From NCBI GenBank assembly GCA_002477595.1, contig DLQN01000130.1:1714-26367 (forward strand): DNA of 24,654 nt, written 5' to 3'. Shown here one piece after another: positions 1 to 8,657 of the stretch. The stretch's first letter is position 1; each line of letters opens with the position of its first letter. The notes under the pieces were generated by a model. The model had not been told where the DNA came from. It made no database searches and saw nothing but the letters and a program-made list of their open reading frames with translations. A program made the position numbers and the translations under genes. Source of the DNA: Roseivirga sp. UBA7431. Its GTDB lineage: Bacteria; Bacteroidota; Bacteroidia; Cytophagales; Cyclobacteriaceae.

Positions 1-33
1 ATTATCGAAGACTAAAAATTCATTCGCTAATAG

Positions 34-67
34 AAGGCCCAAAGTGTTACTTTGGGCCTTTTTTTTT
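34..67 (+). terminator. Rho-independent terminator of an upstream gene outside the window
   Basis: A perfect 12-bp stem (34-45 with 49-60, GGCCC core, 3-nt loop) is followed directly by a run of nine T. The T-run lies on the plus-strand side, so it most likely ends a gene to the left of the window. It sits just past the stop of the minus-strand ureohydrolase and could also serve that gene weakly, but the minus-strand side lacks a T-run. Confidence 0.9.
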
Positions 68-71
68 GTCT

Positions 72-1082
72 CTAAGCCTTTGCGAAATCAGTTACCAAAT
101 AAGCCAATGCCTTACCTACTATGCGCGCCTCATATGCAGAGTTAGGAGCTGCTTCTGGCAAATGTAAATAGGCCGTTTTTAAAGCTTGGGCTGATTTCCT
201 AACAAACTGCCGGGCTTGTTCCAAGGAGAATCCTGTTGGGGAAACAGCACTACTTGGCATCATTCTAATGGCATCCATATCAAGTTCAATACCACAGGGG
301 ATATTCTCATCTACTACGAAAGCTAATGCCTTGGATAAGTCCTCATCCAAATAGGTAATGTCTTCTAAAAAGTGATACCTCACATTATTCGTGGTATCCA
401 TTGATTTGAGCATATGCTCTCCGTTATAGGATTGATGCAGACCAAAAGCATAATACTTATTCAGATAACCGCCTTGTTTAGCATAAGAGAAGCCATTACC
501 ACTATGCCTCCCCTCTAAACTGCGGTAATCAGCATGTGCATCTAAATTGATAACATTTACCCCTCTCTTTCTGCCAAGCCCTTCAGACACACCCTTTAAA
601 ATGGGATAAGCATTATTATGTCCTCCGCCAATAATTATAGGAATCAGTCCGGCCTTCACTATGGTTTCAATAATAGGCGAAACACGGGCATCTACTGCTT
701 CGCAAAGGACATGCATCTTTTGCAGAAAAAAATCCGACCCACTATCCAGTTCCATTGCCTGATCCTGTAGGTCATCAACTTCCACAGACCCCATCACGAT
801 AAACTCTGCACCTGATAAAAAGCGATTGCTTTGCACATTCAAAAAGGATGAGAGGAAAGCGGCCCATGCGTTCTGCGCTCCAGGGATTCCATGATTACCC
901 AATACCCCTATGCATTCAGGGATTCCAATTATGCAGTATGAGCAACCCTTTTTTCTAAAATTTTGGAGTACTGAAAGATCATTCGAAGCGAGTACTTCTA
1001 TGCGCTCCCCTATTTTAGTCTCCACTTTACGGATATTAGTAAGTGCCTTTACTTGCTTGGCTGTTAATCTATTGATGGACAT
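72..1082 (-). CDS. Ureohydrolase family protein (formimidoylglutamase/arginase-like)
   Basis: Predicted cytoplasmic, dimanganese-dependent hydrolase of the arginase/agmatinase/formimidoylglutamase superfamily, 336 aa. All six expected metal ligands are visible: H155 in GGGH, D181, H183 and D185 in the DAHAD segment, and D268 and D270 in the ELDMD segment. The GGGHNNAY form and the EGRHSGNGFSY segment after the DAH motif resemble the Bacteroidota proteins usually annotated as formimidoylglutamase (last step of histidine breakdown, giving glutamate and formamide). No hutU, hutH or hutI lies nearby, so the substrate is not settled and arginase or another guanidino-substrate activity remains possible. 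The ATG at 1082 is chosen because the reading is compact and alternatives upstream are lacking. It is a single gene, divergent from the S9 peptidase across about 300 bp. Family confident, substrate uncertain. Confidence 0.85.
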   Translation of the reverse strand: MSINRLTAKQVKALTNIRKVETKIGERIEVLASNDLSVLQNFRKKGCSYCIIGIPECIGVLGNHGIPGAQNAWAAFLSSFLNVQSNRFLSGAEFIVMGSVEVDDLQDQAMELDSGSDFFLQKMHVLCEAVDARVSPIIETIVKAGLIPIIIGGGHNNAYPILKGVSEGLGRKRGVNVINLDAHADYRSLEGRHSGNGFSYAKQGGYLNKYYAFGLHQSYNGEHMLKSMDTTNNVRYHFLEDITYLDEDLSKALAFVVDENIPCGIELDMDAIRMMPSSAVSPTGFSLEQARQFVRKSAQALKTAYLHLPEAAPNSAYEARIVGKALAYLVTDFAKA

Positions 1083-1379
1083 GCGACAAATATTAAAATG
1101 AAATTAATCAAAAGGCGGGATTCTCTCACTAAAGAAATCAACTCGATATGTCAAGTTATCCAAGCGTCTTAATATTCCATGACCTCCGCTCATCTTTCTT
1201 CTACACTTCGTAATGGATTCATTTAGCGCATAGGTTTACTCAGGGCTACTCTGACTTCTTTCAAAATGAAACAAGCACCTACTTGAACAGCGTTGAAGTA
1301 ATCCGCTAACCATCCATAAGAATTGCCCTTATTTTACTAAGGTTTTTATTTATGTTTGGTAAAATCATTTAGAAAAATT
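1083..1379. other. Divergent intergenic region
   Basis: About 297 bp between the ureohydrolase (minus) and the S9 peptidase (plus). I see no RNA gene or small coding frame. It contains one TATGTCA heptamer at 1147-1153, also found in other intergenic regions of this window, a weak 5-bp hairpin with T-run at 1327-1347, and a -7-like box at 1351-1358. Both divergent promoters presumably lie here. Confidence 0.6.
1351..1358 (+). promoter_or_regulatory. Bacteroidota -7 box (TATGTTTG) for the S9 peptidase
   Basis: TATGTTTG fits the Bacteroidota primary-sigma -7 consensus TAnnTTTG exactly and lies 21 nt before the ATG at 1380, giving a leader of roughly 15 nt. No TTG -33 element sits at the usual distance, so this is only half a promoter match. 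If real, it overlaps the TTG at 1356 and excludes that codon as a start. Confidence 0.4.
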
Positions 1380-3773
1380 ATGCGCAAGATTCTCTTATCA
1401 CTCTCATTAGTTCTTTGGGTAACCTTTTCGTTTGCCCAAACTAAGCCCCTCACTGAACTTACAGTTGAGGAAATCATGCAATCTCAGTCCGAATTCGTTG
1501 GTACCCCACCCTCTCGAGTAAGTTGGTCGAAGGACAGCAAAAACATTTTCTTCAATTGGAACCCTCTAGATTCTGGAGATGCGACTGGTTATAAGATCAG
1601 TAAAAACGGTGGTGATGCTACCAAAGAGGATGACCGCAATGAAGGATGGCCTTCTTCTTACCTTTTCAATGACAACGAAAGCAAAATTGTTTTTGTAAAA
1701 GGCGGAGATGTCTATACCATGGATATTAAATCCAAAACAGAAACACAAATCACAGCAACAAGTGCTAGAGAAAGTAGCCCGAAGTTCCACACCAATGACA
1801 TTATCACTTTTGTGTCAGACAACAATCTATTCTCTGTCAACACAAAGTCGGGAATGTTTACTCAGTTGACCAATTTCGATATTGAGTCTAGCAATGAATC
1901 TTCTCCAAGAAGAGCGGGTAGCCAAAGCAACGGAAACCGTGATCAGGACAAATGGCTTAGCGATGACCAGTTAGAAACATCTAGCATCCTAAAAGAGCAA
2001 AAAAACAGACCGCGTAATCAAAATAGATTTAGAGGCTTTGCCAACCAATCTCAAGATGCTGGCAGCAGACGTAGCCAAGTAAAACTTCCAAACGCCAGAA
2101 ATCTTGAATTATCTCCTGATGGCAAATACGTAAGCTTTAGCGTCTATTATGCGCCAGAAGATGGCGCTAAGAACACTATCGTACCAAACTATGTAACACA
2201 GTCGGGCTACACCACTGACATCCGCGCAAGAACTAAAGTAGGTGGCGAACAAGGGCACAGTAAAATCGGAATCTATAACATCGGTGAAGACGAACATTAT
2301 ATGGTCGACACTGAGAAGCTCCCAGGTATCTCTGACCTTCCAGATTATGTAAAAGACTACCCTGAACGTAAAACTGAAGCCAAGCCAAGGTTGGTCTCCG
2401 CCAATACGATTCTATGGTCTAACGATAGCAAGTACACCGTTGTGCACTTTGCATCTCACGATAATAAAGATCGTTGGATTATGCGCCTTATGCCTGATTC
2501 AGGTGATTTAATGGAGGTTGACAGACAAAGAGACGAAGCTTGGATTGCAGGGCCTGGTATCGGTAGTGAATTTGGCTCAGGTACTATGGGCTTTTTACCC
2601 GACAACAAAACCATCTACTTCCAATCAGAAAAATCAGGATATTCGCACATGTATCTTCATGATTTATCTAGTGGAGTGCAAACACAATTGACTTCAGGGA
2701 ATTACGAAGTGTACAGTCCTTCTCTTTCCAAAGATGGCTCTACATGGTACTTCACGGCAAACATAAAGCACCCTGGCATTCGCCACTTCTACAGTATGCC
2801 TGTAAAAGGAGGTAAAATCACTCAGATCACCACGGAAGATGGTAACAACGATGTCACTATGTCTCCTGATGAGAAAACACTCGCGGTACTTTATTCTTAT
2901 ATCGACAGACCTAACGAACTATTCGTTCAAGCCAACAAGCCAGGTGCTAAACGCACTCAATTAACCGAAAGCTTGCAAGATGGATTCAAGCAATATGAAT
3001 GGTACAAGCCAGAGATTGTGACGTTCACAGCCGAAGATGGTGCCACTGTATATGCGAGGTTATATAAGCCAGAAAACCCTAATGGTGCTGGCGTGATTTT
3101 CGTTCATGGGGCAGGTTACCTTCAAAACGTACACTACTGGTGGAGTACTTACCAGAGAGAGTTTATGTTCAATAACATGCTCAGAGCACAAGGTTATACC
3201 GTTTTAGACATTGATTACCGCGCAAGCTCAGGCTACGGACGGGATTGGAGAACAGGTATCTATCGCCACATGGGTGGTAAAGACCTTTCAGACCAAGTCG
3301 ATGGTGCTAAATACTTAAGAGAAAATCATGGTGTTGAAGCTGGCCGAATCGGAATGTACGGTGGATCATATGGTGGGTTCATTACACTTTTCGCCATGTT
3401 CCAACACCCAGATGTAATCAGTTCAGGCGCTGCACTTAGGTCGGTTACCGATTGGGCTCATTACAATCACGGCTACACAGCAAATATTCTAAATACCCCT
3501 GTTGAAGATCCTATTGCTTACAAAAGAAGCTCACCGATATACTTTGCTGATGGACTTCAAGGAGACTTACTTATAGCACATGGAATGGTTGACACCAACG
3601 TACATTTCCAAGACGTAGTGCGTTTGGCCCAAAAACTGATTGAATTGGGTAAAGACAATTGGGAAATGGCATTGTATCCGGTGGAGAATCATGGGTTCAG
3701 TACGCCTTCGAGTTGGACAGATGAGTACAAGAGAATTTTCAAGCTCTTTGAAAACACTATCGGTCAGAAATAA
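1380..3773 (+). CDS. Secreted S9 family (DPP-IV/acylaminoacyl-type) prolyl oligopeptidase
   Basis: Predicted exported serine peptidase, 797 aa. A signal peptide (residues 1-19, ending SFA before Q) is followed by a beta-propeller with PD40/WD40-like repeats to about residue 525, then an alpha/beta-hydrolase catalytic domain. The triad is visible as S663 in GGSYGG, D738 in GMVDTN and H771 in ENHGF. Such enzymes remove dipeptides or cut short peptides in the periplasm or outside the cell. The ATG at 1380 is preferred over an in-frame TTG at 1356 because it starts directly at the charged n-region of the signal peptide and the TTG overlaps a -7-like box. Residues about 165-235 form a Ser/Arg/Gln/Asn-rich low-complexity insert in the propeller. 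The next gene, a gamma-glutamyltransferase, begins 18 nt downstream, suggesting co-transcription and a shared role in peptide use. Confidence 0.92.
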   Translation: MRKILLSLSLVLWVTFSFAQTKPLTELTVEEIMQSQSEFVGTPPSRVSWSKDSKNIFFNWNPLDSGDATGYKISKNGGDATKEDDRNEGWPSSYLFNDNESKIVFVKGGDVYTMDIKSKTETQITATSARESSPKFHTNDIITFVSDNNLFSVNTKSGMFTQLTNFDIESSNESSPRRAGSQSNGNRDQDKWLSDDQLETSSILKEQKNRPRNQNRFRGFANQSQDAGSRRSQVKLPNARNLELSPDGKYVSFSVYYAPEDGAKNTIVPNYVTQSGYTTDIRARTKVGGEQGHSKIGIYNIGEDEHYMVDTEKLPGISDLPDYVKDYPERKTEAKPRLVSANTILWSNDSKYTVVHFASHDNKDRWIMRLMPDSGDLMEVDRQRDEAWIAGPGIGSEFGSGTMGFLPDNKTIYFQSEKSGYSHMYLHDLSSGVQTQLTSGNYEVYSPSLSKDGSTWYFTANIKHPGIRHFYSMPVKGGKITQITTEDGNNDVTMSPDEKTLAVLYSYIDRPNELFVQANKPGAKRTQLTESLQDGFKQYEWYKPEIVTFTAEDGATVYARLYKPENPNGAGVIFVHGAGYLQNVHYWWSTYQREFMFNNMLRAQGYTVLDIDYRASSGYGRDWRTGIYRHMGGKDLSDQVDGAKYLRENHGVEAGRIGMYGGSYGGFITLFAMFQHPDVISSGAALRSVTDWAHYNHGYTANILNTPVEDPIAYKRSSPIYFADGLQGDLLIAHGMVDTNVHFQDVVRLAQKLIELGKDNWEMALYPVENHGFSTPSSWTDEYKRIFKLFENTIGQK

Positions 3774-3791
3774 AATTAGTCTTTAGACATT

Positions 3792-5489
3792 ATGAAAAAG
3801 CTCCTCTCCCTTTTAATCGCCTTAGCATTTGTTGCATGTCAACCTGTTGAAGAAATCTCTCTTGAAAATAGAGGTAAGATTGCTGACCAAGCGATGGTCG
3901 TTTCTGCCCATCCTCTTGCTTCAAAAGCAGGGCGTGAGGTGATGCAAAAAGGAGGAAACGCAGTAGATGCAGCCATTGCTACTCAACTTGCATTGGCTGT
4001 TGTTTATCCGGGAGCTGGAAATATTGGTGGCGGTGGTTTCATGGTGAGCCGAATGGCTAATGGTGAAACTGCTACACTTGATTATCGTGAAAAAGCACCC
4101 CTTGCTGGTGGTAGAGACATGTACCTCGATGCGAATGGTGATGTCATATCAATGTCTAGTGTTCGTGGACACTTAGCTGCGGGAGTGCCTGGCACTGTTG
4201 CTGGACTGGAAGCAGCCCACAGGAAATATGGAAAATTAGACTGGGCCAGTCTAGTCCAACCGGCAATTGACCTCGCTAATGGCTGGGAACTTACTGCTAG
4301 AGAAGCTAGAGGGCTTAATGGAAATCGTAAAGTATTCATTGAATACAATACAGTCAGGCCAGATTTTTTCCTGTCCGAGGAAGGTTCAGAATGGGCAGCA
4401 GGTGACATTGTGAGCATTCCTGAATTAGCCAAAACACTAGAAAGAATTCGTGACAATGGTCGCGATGGCTTTTACAAGGGAGAAACTGCCAAACTGATCG
4501 TAGCTGAGATGGAACGAGGTAAAGGCCTAATAACCCTCGAGGATTTGGAACAATACGAAGCCGTATGGAGGACCCCTGTTACTGGCGACTATAGAGGCTA
4601 TGAATTTATCTCTATGCCTCCTCCGTCAAGTGGTGGAATCGCCTTAGCACAGTTATTCAACGCAATTGAACCTTTTGACCTTGGTGAAATGGGGTTTCTT
4701 AGCACCGATGCCGTTCATTTAATGACCGAGGCAGAGCGTAGAGCTTACGCAGACAGAGCAGCTCACCTTGGTGATCCAGACTTCTACGATGTACCACGTA
4801 ATGGACTGACCAATAGAAATTACACGCAAACTAGAATGGCTTCATTCAGTCCTGACAGGGCCACGCCTAGTACTGAAATTGATGCTGGAGCACCTGCGCC
4901 AAAAGAGAGTGAGGAGACTACTCACCTATCCGTTATTGATCCTTGGGGAAATGCTGTTTCGGTAACTACTACCTTGAATGGTGGAATGGGGAGTAAGGTT
5001 TTTGTAGGTGGAGCTGGTTTCCTTTTAAATAATGAGATGGATGACTTCAGTGTCAAGCCAGGCATACCAAATATGTATGGACTAGTCGGAGGCGAAGCTA
5101 ATGCTATCGCACCGGGTAAACGTATGCTTAGCTCTATGACGCCTTCTATTGTCGCTAAAGACGGCAAACTTTTCATGGTTGTAGGTACTCCAGGCGGATC
5201 CACAATAATTACTTCTGTATTCCAGACCATAGTAAATGTCATTGACTTTGATATGACAATGCAACAAGCAGTATCTGCCCCTCGCTTTCATCATCAATGG
5301 CTGCCAGATGTACTCCAAACAGAAGCAAATGCATTGGATAGCATGGTAATTGTAAACTTGGAAGCAAAAGGTCACAAGCTGAGGGCAAGAGGAACAATTG
5401 GTCGTGTTGATGCTATTCTTGTATTGTCCAATGGCAAACTGGAAGCTGGTGCCGACCCCAGAGGAGACGACACCGCGGAAGGCTATTAA
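3792..5489 (+). CDS. ggt: Gamma-glutamyltransferase, lipoprotein-type
   Basis: Transfers or hydrolyses the gamma-glutamyl group of glutathione and related peptides. The 565-aa precursor should self-cleave before T376, the nucleophile in the TTHLSVID motif, giving a large (to 375) and a small (376-565) subunit. Family motifs are present in order: YREKAP (substrate-binding Arg), TTH, GGAGFLLNNEMDDF, MLSSMTP and GTPGGS. The N-terminus MKKLLSLLIALAFVAC, with a cysteine at 16, reads as a lipoprotein signal (the -3 residue is Phe, slightly off consensus), so the enzyme is probably anchored in the envelope rather than free in the periplasm. It lies 18 nt after the secreted S9 peptidase and probably shares its transcript. 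No terminator is visible after it. Confidence 0.93.
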   Translation: MKKLLSLLIALAFVACQPVEEISLENRGKIADQAMVVSAHPLASKAGREVMQKGGNAVDAAIATQLALAVVYPGAGNIGGGGFMVSRMANGETATLDYREKAPLAGGRDMYLDANGDVISMSSVRGHLAAGVPGTVAGLEAAHRKYGKLDWASLVQPAIDLANGWELTAREARGLNGNRKVFIEYNTVRPDFFLSEEGSEWAAGDIVSIPELAKTLERIRDNGRDGFYKGETAKLIVAEMERGKGLITLEDLEQYEAVWRTPVTGDYRGYEFISMPPPSSGGIALAQLFNAIEPFDLGEMGFLSTDAVHLMTEAERRAYADRAAHLGDPDFYDVPRNGLTNRNYTQTRMASFSPDRATPSTEIDAGAPAPKESEETTHLSVIDPWGNAVSVTTTLNGGMGSKVFVGGAGFLLNNEMDDFSVKPGIPNMYGLVGGEANAIAPGKRMLSSMTPSIVAKDGKLFMVVGTPGGSTIITSVFQTIVNVIDFDMTMQQAVSAPRFHHQWLPDVLQTEANALDSMVIVNLEAKGHKLRARGTIGRVDAILVLSNGKLEAGADPRGDDTAEGY

Positions 5490-5540
5490 TAATAGTGGCG
5501 TAAAGATTTAGGTAATCTAGTTTTTGGCTATCTTTAAAAT

Positions 5541-6542
5541 ATGCGCTACTTAGTTGCATTCCTTTTACTCACTACATCCACAGTTTACAGTCAGCAAGTA
5601 CTGCCTAGCTTTGATTCGGAGCTAATAGAATCTGTATGGATTGATGAAAACATAAGAAATCAGACTAAAGAGTTCTTTATCAAGATCTATGAGTACGACA
5701 AAGACTCCGCTCGGCTCATCAAAGCTCCGATAACCCCACACTATCTCCTTGCAAACGGTCGATTAAAGGAAATTCAATTTAAAGTTGACAAGGAACTTAT
5801 TAAAACCCATTTTTTTGATAATCACGGACGTATCATTGAACAAAGGCGCTTTGGTTTCCAAGAAAACATGCCAAAGGTCACTTATGAATATGATGATGAC
5901 GCACATAAGGCCATTGAAACAGTCTATAGACTTGGCGATCGTATTCATTCTAAATCCATCGTTAAGTACAATTCTGATTTTCAGATTATTGCGAAGGAAG
6001 AATATCGAGGTGAAGATAAGCTCAATAGATTCTGGCGATATCAATACAATGATCAAAATGATTTAATAGCCGATGAGTTCTATGATACTTTCCAAGGAGT
6101 AGACAAACCAACTGATTCATTGCACATCCAATATCAATACGATGATCAGAAAAGAAAAATTTCTAGCCACAACTATAGAACGAATCAGCTAGAATCAAGA
6201 ACTGATTATGTCTATTATCCTGATTCATTGGTAAAGCAGACCACATTCTTCCGGTTTGATGGTATGGCAAACGAAAGGCATTTGGAGATAAAAAAGGATT
6301 CGCTGAGGGTTATGGTCAGAGGGTTCTTCAAGAATGGTGACACCGTTAATTACAGGTCTCGCTTTAAGGAGATTTACTTGTATGGTGATCTAGTCGAATA
6401 TGAAAGCAGAACTTTAAGGGGCACCTATGTCGATCGTTACACTACTTTCTATGAATATGATGAGATGAGTAATTGGATCAATAAAACAACTTATTCAAAT
6501 GGTGTGGTCATTAAAAAAGAGGAAAGAACCATCCTCTACTAA
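5541..6542 (+). CDS. Secreted protein with YD/RHS-like repeats, unknown function
   Basis: 333 aa with a clear signal peptide (residues 1-17, ending VYS before QQ). The rest is made of short beta-strand units in which Y-[EQ]-Y-[DN] recurs: TYEYDDD, RYQYNDQ, QYQYDDQ, TFYEYDEM, separated by polar, charged stretches. This pattern resembles the YD repeats of RHS-type and related bacterial surface proteins. The protein is far too short to be an RHS toxin, with no core motif and no variable C-terminal toxin domain. I do not recognise a specific family or catalytic residues. It starts 51 nt after ggt and ends 3 nt before the thioesterase start, so it is likely in an operon with that gene. A secreted or periplasmic binding role is only a guess. 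Confidence 0.75.
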   Translation: MRYLVAFLLLTTSTVYSQQVLPSFDSELIESVWIDENIRNQTKEFFIKIYEYDKDSARLIKAPITPHYLLANGRLKEIQFKVDKELIKTHFFDNHGRIIEQRRFGFQENMPKVTYEYDDDAHKAIETVYRLGDRIHSKSIVKYNSDFQIIAKEEYRGEDKLNRFWRYQYNDQNDLIADEFYDTFQGVDKPTDSLHIQYQYDDQKRKISSHNYRTNQLESRTDYVYYPDSLVKQTTFFRFDGMANERHLEIKKDSLRVMVRGFFKNGDTVNYRSRFKEIYLYGDLVEYESRTLRGTYVDRYTTFYEYDEMSNWINKTTYSNGVVIKKEERTILY

Positions 6543-6545
6543 GGT

Positions 6546-6947
6546 ATGCAGAACCCCAATATCTTTCAAGAAAGGATCACAGTAACGGCAGAGCATTTGG
6601 ATGAGCTAGAGCATGTCAATAACGTTCAGTATTTACAGTGGATTCAAGATGTGGCTAAGCACCATTGGGATTCGAAAGCTGATCCAGCATGGTTAGAAAA
6701 GTATGCATGGGTAACCATAAACCACTTTATAGAGTATAAGAAGCCTGCATTTCTTGGCGATCATCTTCTTATTCAAACTCACGTCCATGAGTGGGAAGGC
6801 GTGAAATCGAATCGACTGGTTAGCATCACCAATGAATCGACTGGTGTCCTAATCGTTCAGTCAAGTACTTCTTGGTGTATGATCGATAGAGGAAATAATA
6901 GGCCCGCTAGAATCCTAAAAGAAATGGTCGAGGCCTTTTCTGATTGA
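6546..6947 (+). CDS. Acyl-CoA thioesterase (4HBT hotdog fold)
   Basis: 133 aa, the normal length of a single hotdog domain. The active-site helix motif is visible at residues 19-31 (DELEHVNNVQYLQ), matching the D-x-x-x-H-[VM]-N-N-x-x-Y pattern of the YbgC/FadM thioesterase group; D19 or E22 would be the catalytic acid. The segment EYKKPAFLGDHLLIQTHVHEWEG is the usual central strand region. It probably hydrolyses an acyl-CoA in the cytoplasm; chain length cannot be read from the sequence. It begins 3 nt after the YD-repeat gene, implying translational coupling. The stop codon lies inside a hairpin (6944-6962). A second hotdog thioesterase of the same broad type lies at 10462-10986. Confidence 0.88.
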   Translation: MQNPNIFQERITVTAEHLDELEHVNNVQYLQWIQDVAKHHWDSKADPAWLEKYAWVTINHFIEYKKPAFLGDHLLIQTHVHEWEGVKSNRLVSITNESTGVLIVQSSTSWCMIDRGNNRPARILKEMVEAFSD

Positions 6948-6999
6948 ACAGTTTTTGTTCAACCTACTTTTGCAGCAGATTTCAAAACTGTTCTTTTAT
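6946..6999 (+). terminator. Probable terminator with two competing hairpins
   Basis: A long-range 10-bp stem pairs 6946-6955 (GAACAGTTTT) with 6984-6993 and is followed by TTTTATT. A shorter 7-bp hairpin (6944-6950 with 6956-6962) shares the left arm and overlaps the thioesterase stop codon. The two cannot form at once. It separates the plus-strand run from the convergent OmpA gene; the 28-nt loop makes it a weaker candidate than the other terminators here. Confidence 0.45.
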
Positions 7000-7018
7000 T
7001 ATACCTCAGGATAGCACT

Positions 7019-8626
7019 TTATCTGATAATTACGAACTCTACCCTACGGTTCATCTCAATACCTTCTGGGCTTCTATTGTCACTTAAAGGCTTGGTCCCA
7101 CCATACCCAACATACTCAATTCGGTTTCCATTGATACCTTTTGAAAGCATATAGTCTCTTACTGTTTTTACACGTTCTTCAGATAATTCTTGTGACAACT
7201 TTTCGTCACCTCGATTATCAGTGTGACCTTCTAACCTGATGGCCATTCCAGCGTTGTCCTTCATCAGCTGAACAAGTTCATCGATTTGGCTGGTAGCAGT
7301 TTCTGGGTTTGCGAAAGATGCTCTTGCACGATTGAAAAGCACATTCTCAATCTCCACTTTAGTACCAACTTCTCTTCTAGTCAATAATAGTCTTTGAACT
7401 TCTCCTGAGCCAATGGAAGTTAACTTTCCAGCTTTAAACAGCTTCTGATATTTGAGGTAACCGTCTTGTTCAATTAACACTTTTAGGTCTGTCCCCTCTG
7501 CGAGTGTAAGTTCGAACCTCCTTGTTTCTGACACAATGTCTGCGGTATTTATAACACGCTCTTTTCCATTGTAAGTCAAGCTTACATTAGCATCTACCAA
7601 CTCCTCGGTACGATTATCCATTACTTGAAAAACCATTAAGACCTGATTTTTGGGCGCTTCAATTGGTTTCTCTTCTTTCGGCTCAACGGCTGGGCTTGTA
7701 ACCTCCACTTCTTCGACTTCTGGAATGCTCTCTGCCATTGAGTAGGCAAAGATATCACCGAAGCCCTCACTGTTTTGTGTCGATGAGAAATAGGCTAATT
7801 CATCTCCACTTACAAAAGACAATCCTTGCTCAGTCCCAACCGAATTGAGTTTATTCCCTAAGTTTCTCGGAGTTGACCACTCAAGCCAAGAGGTATCACT
7901 TAGACGTTCTGATAGAAAAACATCTCGTCCTCCTGCTCCACCATGACCGTTTGAGGTGAAGTACAAAGACTTCATATCACCTGATATGAAAGGTGCCCAT
8001 TCCTGAGCATATGTATTAATGACATTTCCAATGTTCTTAGGCTGACTCCACTCTCCGTTCTCTTCCTTTACCGAGACATAAAAATCTTCATTGCCTTCAG
8101 TCTCATAAGACTGAATTGACATAATGAGTGCCTTTTCGTCTTTCGAAATAGTCGCGCTGATATGAGCGGACTCATTGGAGAAAAACTTGATCGCTAACTT
8201 AGTTGGCTTCCCCCATTTACCGCTACTCAAGGTAGATACTGAAATTCCATTTTGAATCTTACTGATCCCTCGTCCTTCCGGATCGAAAAAATTAAGTAGG
8301 TACATTCTTTGGCCATCAGGGCTGAAGCCAACGACACCATTCAAACCTGGGTGGTTGATGTCGCCACCAGCATGAACTGGAGGAGACCAATTGCAACCTG
8401 ATTTTGTACTAAACCAAATATCACCGTTATCTAATACTCCTCCGATATTGGCAGGATGTCCGACTCGCGTAAAATACAGTGTCTCACCATCTGGACTTAA
8501 CATAGGACTATGCTCGTCATAAGAAGAATTGATTCCATCAATTCGAATATGGGCAAGCTCTTGTCCAGTCAAAGCAAAACAAAAGAAGTAAATCAGAGAG
8601 GAGATTACCGCAGCGCGCTTATACAT
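7019..8626 (-). CDS. OmpA family protein with PD40 beta-propeller repeats
   Basis: 535 aa envelope protein. A signal peptide (residues 1-21) is followed by a PD40/WD40-like propeller region (about 35-295, with recurring LSPDGETLYFT, FSPDGQRMYL and FISGDMKSLYFTS units). An acidic Pro-rich linker (301-326) precedes a small beta domain (327-418), and the protein ends in an OmpA/MotB peptidoglycan-binding domain (423-535) with GHTDNRG at 467-473 and NRRVEF at 526-531. The protein is therefore probably in the periplasm, tied to peptidoglycan. This architecture is common in gliding, type IX secretion-bearing Bacteroidota, including PorE-type proteins, but no por, spr or gld gene lies nearby, so no T9SS role is claimed. 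The upstream region has a perfect inverted repeat (8658-8680). Confidence 0.9.
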   Translation of the reverse strand: MYKRAAVISSLIYFFCFALTGQELAHIRIDGINSSYDEHSPMLSPDGETLYFTRVGHPANIGGVLDNGDIWFSTKSGCNWSPPVHAGGDINHPGLNGVVGFSPDGQRMYLLNFFDPEGRGISKIQNGISVSTLSSGKWGKPTKLAIKFFSNESAHISATISKDEKALIMSIQSYETEGNEDFYVSVKEENGEWSQPKNIGNVINTYAQEWAPFISGDMKSLYFTSNGHGGAGGRDVFLSERLSDTSWLEWSTPRNLGNKLNSVGTEQGLSFVSGDELAYFSSTQNSEGFGDIFAYSMAESIPEVEEVEVTSPAVEPKEEKPIEAPKNQVLMVFQVMDNRTEELVDANVSLTYNGKERVINTADIVSETRRFELTLAEGTDLKVLIEQDGYLKYQKLFKAGKLTSIGSGEVQRLLLTRREVGTKVEIENVLFNRARASFANPETATSQIDELVQLMKDNAGMAIRLEGHTDNRGDEKLSQELSEERVKTVRDYMLSKGINGNRIEYVGYGGTKPLSDNRSPEGIEMNRRVEFVIIR

Positions 8627-8657
8627 TAGATCTGTCGTGTTATAAATTAATTGACTT

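Noticed and set aside
910..1101. Plus-strand open frame antisense to the ureohydrolase start
   Set aside because: No domain pattern, no start signal, and it overlaps a strongly supported gene on the other strand.
1356..1379. TTG start adding eight residues to the S9 peptidase
   Set aside because: It would precede a complete signal peptide and overlaps a -7-like box; ATG 1380 is the better start.
5541..6542. RHS/polymorphic toxin
   Set aside because: Only weak YD-like units; no RHS core, no toxin domain and no immunity gene; the next gene is a thioesterase.
7019..8626. Type IX secretion locus around the PD40-OmpA gene
   Set aside because: No porK, porL, porM, porN, porP or sprA gene nearby; the architecture alone does not prove a T9SS role.
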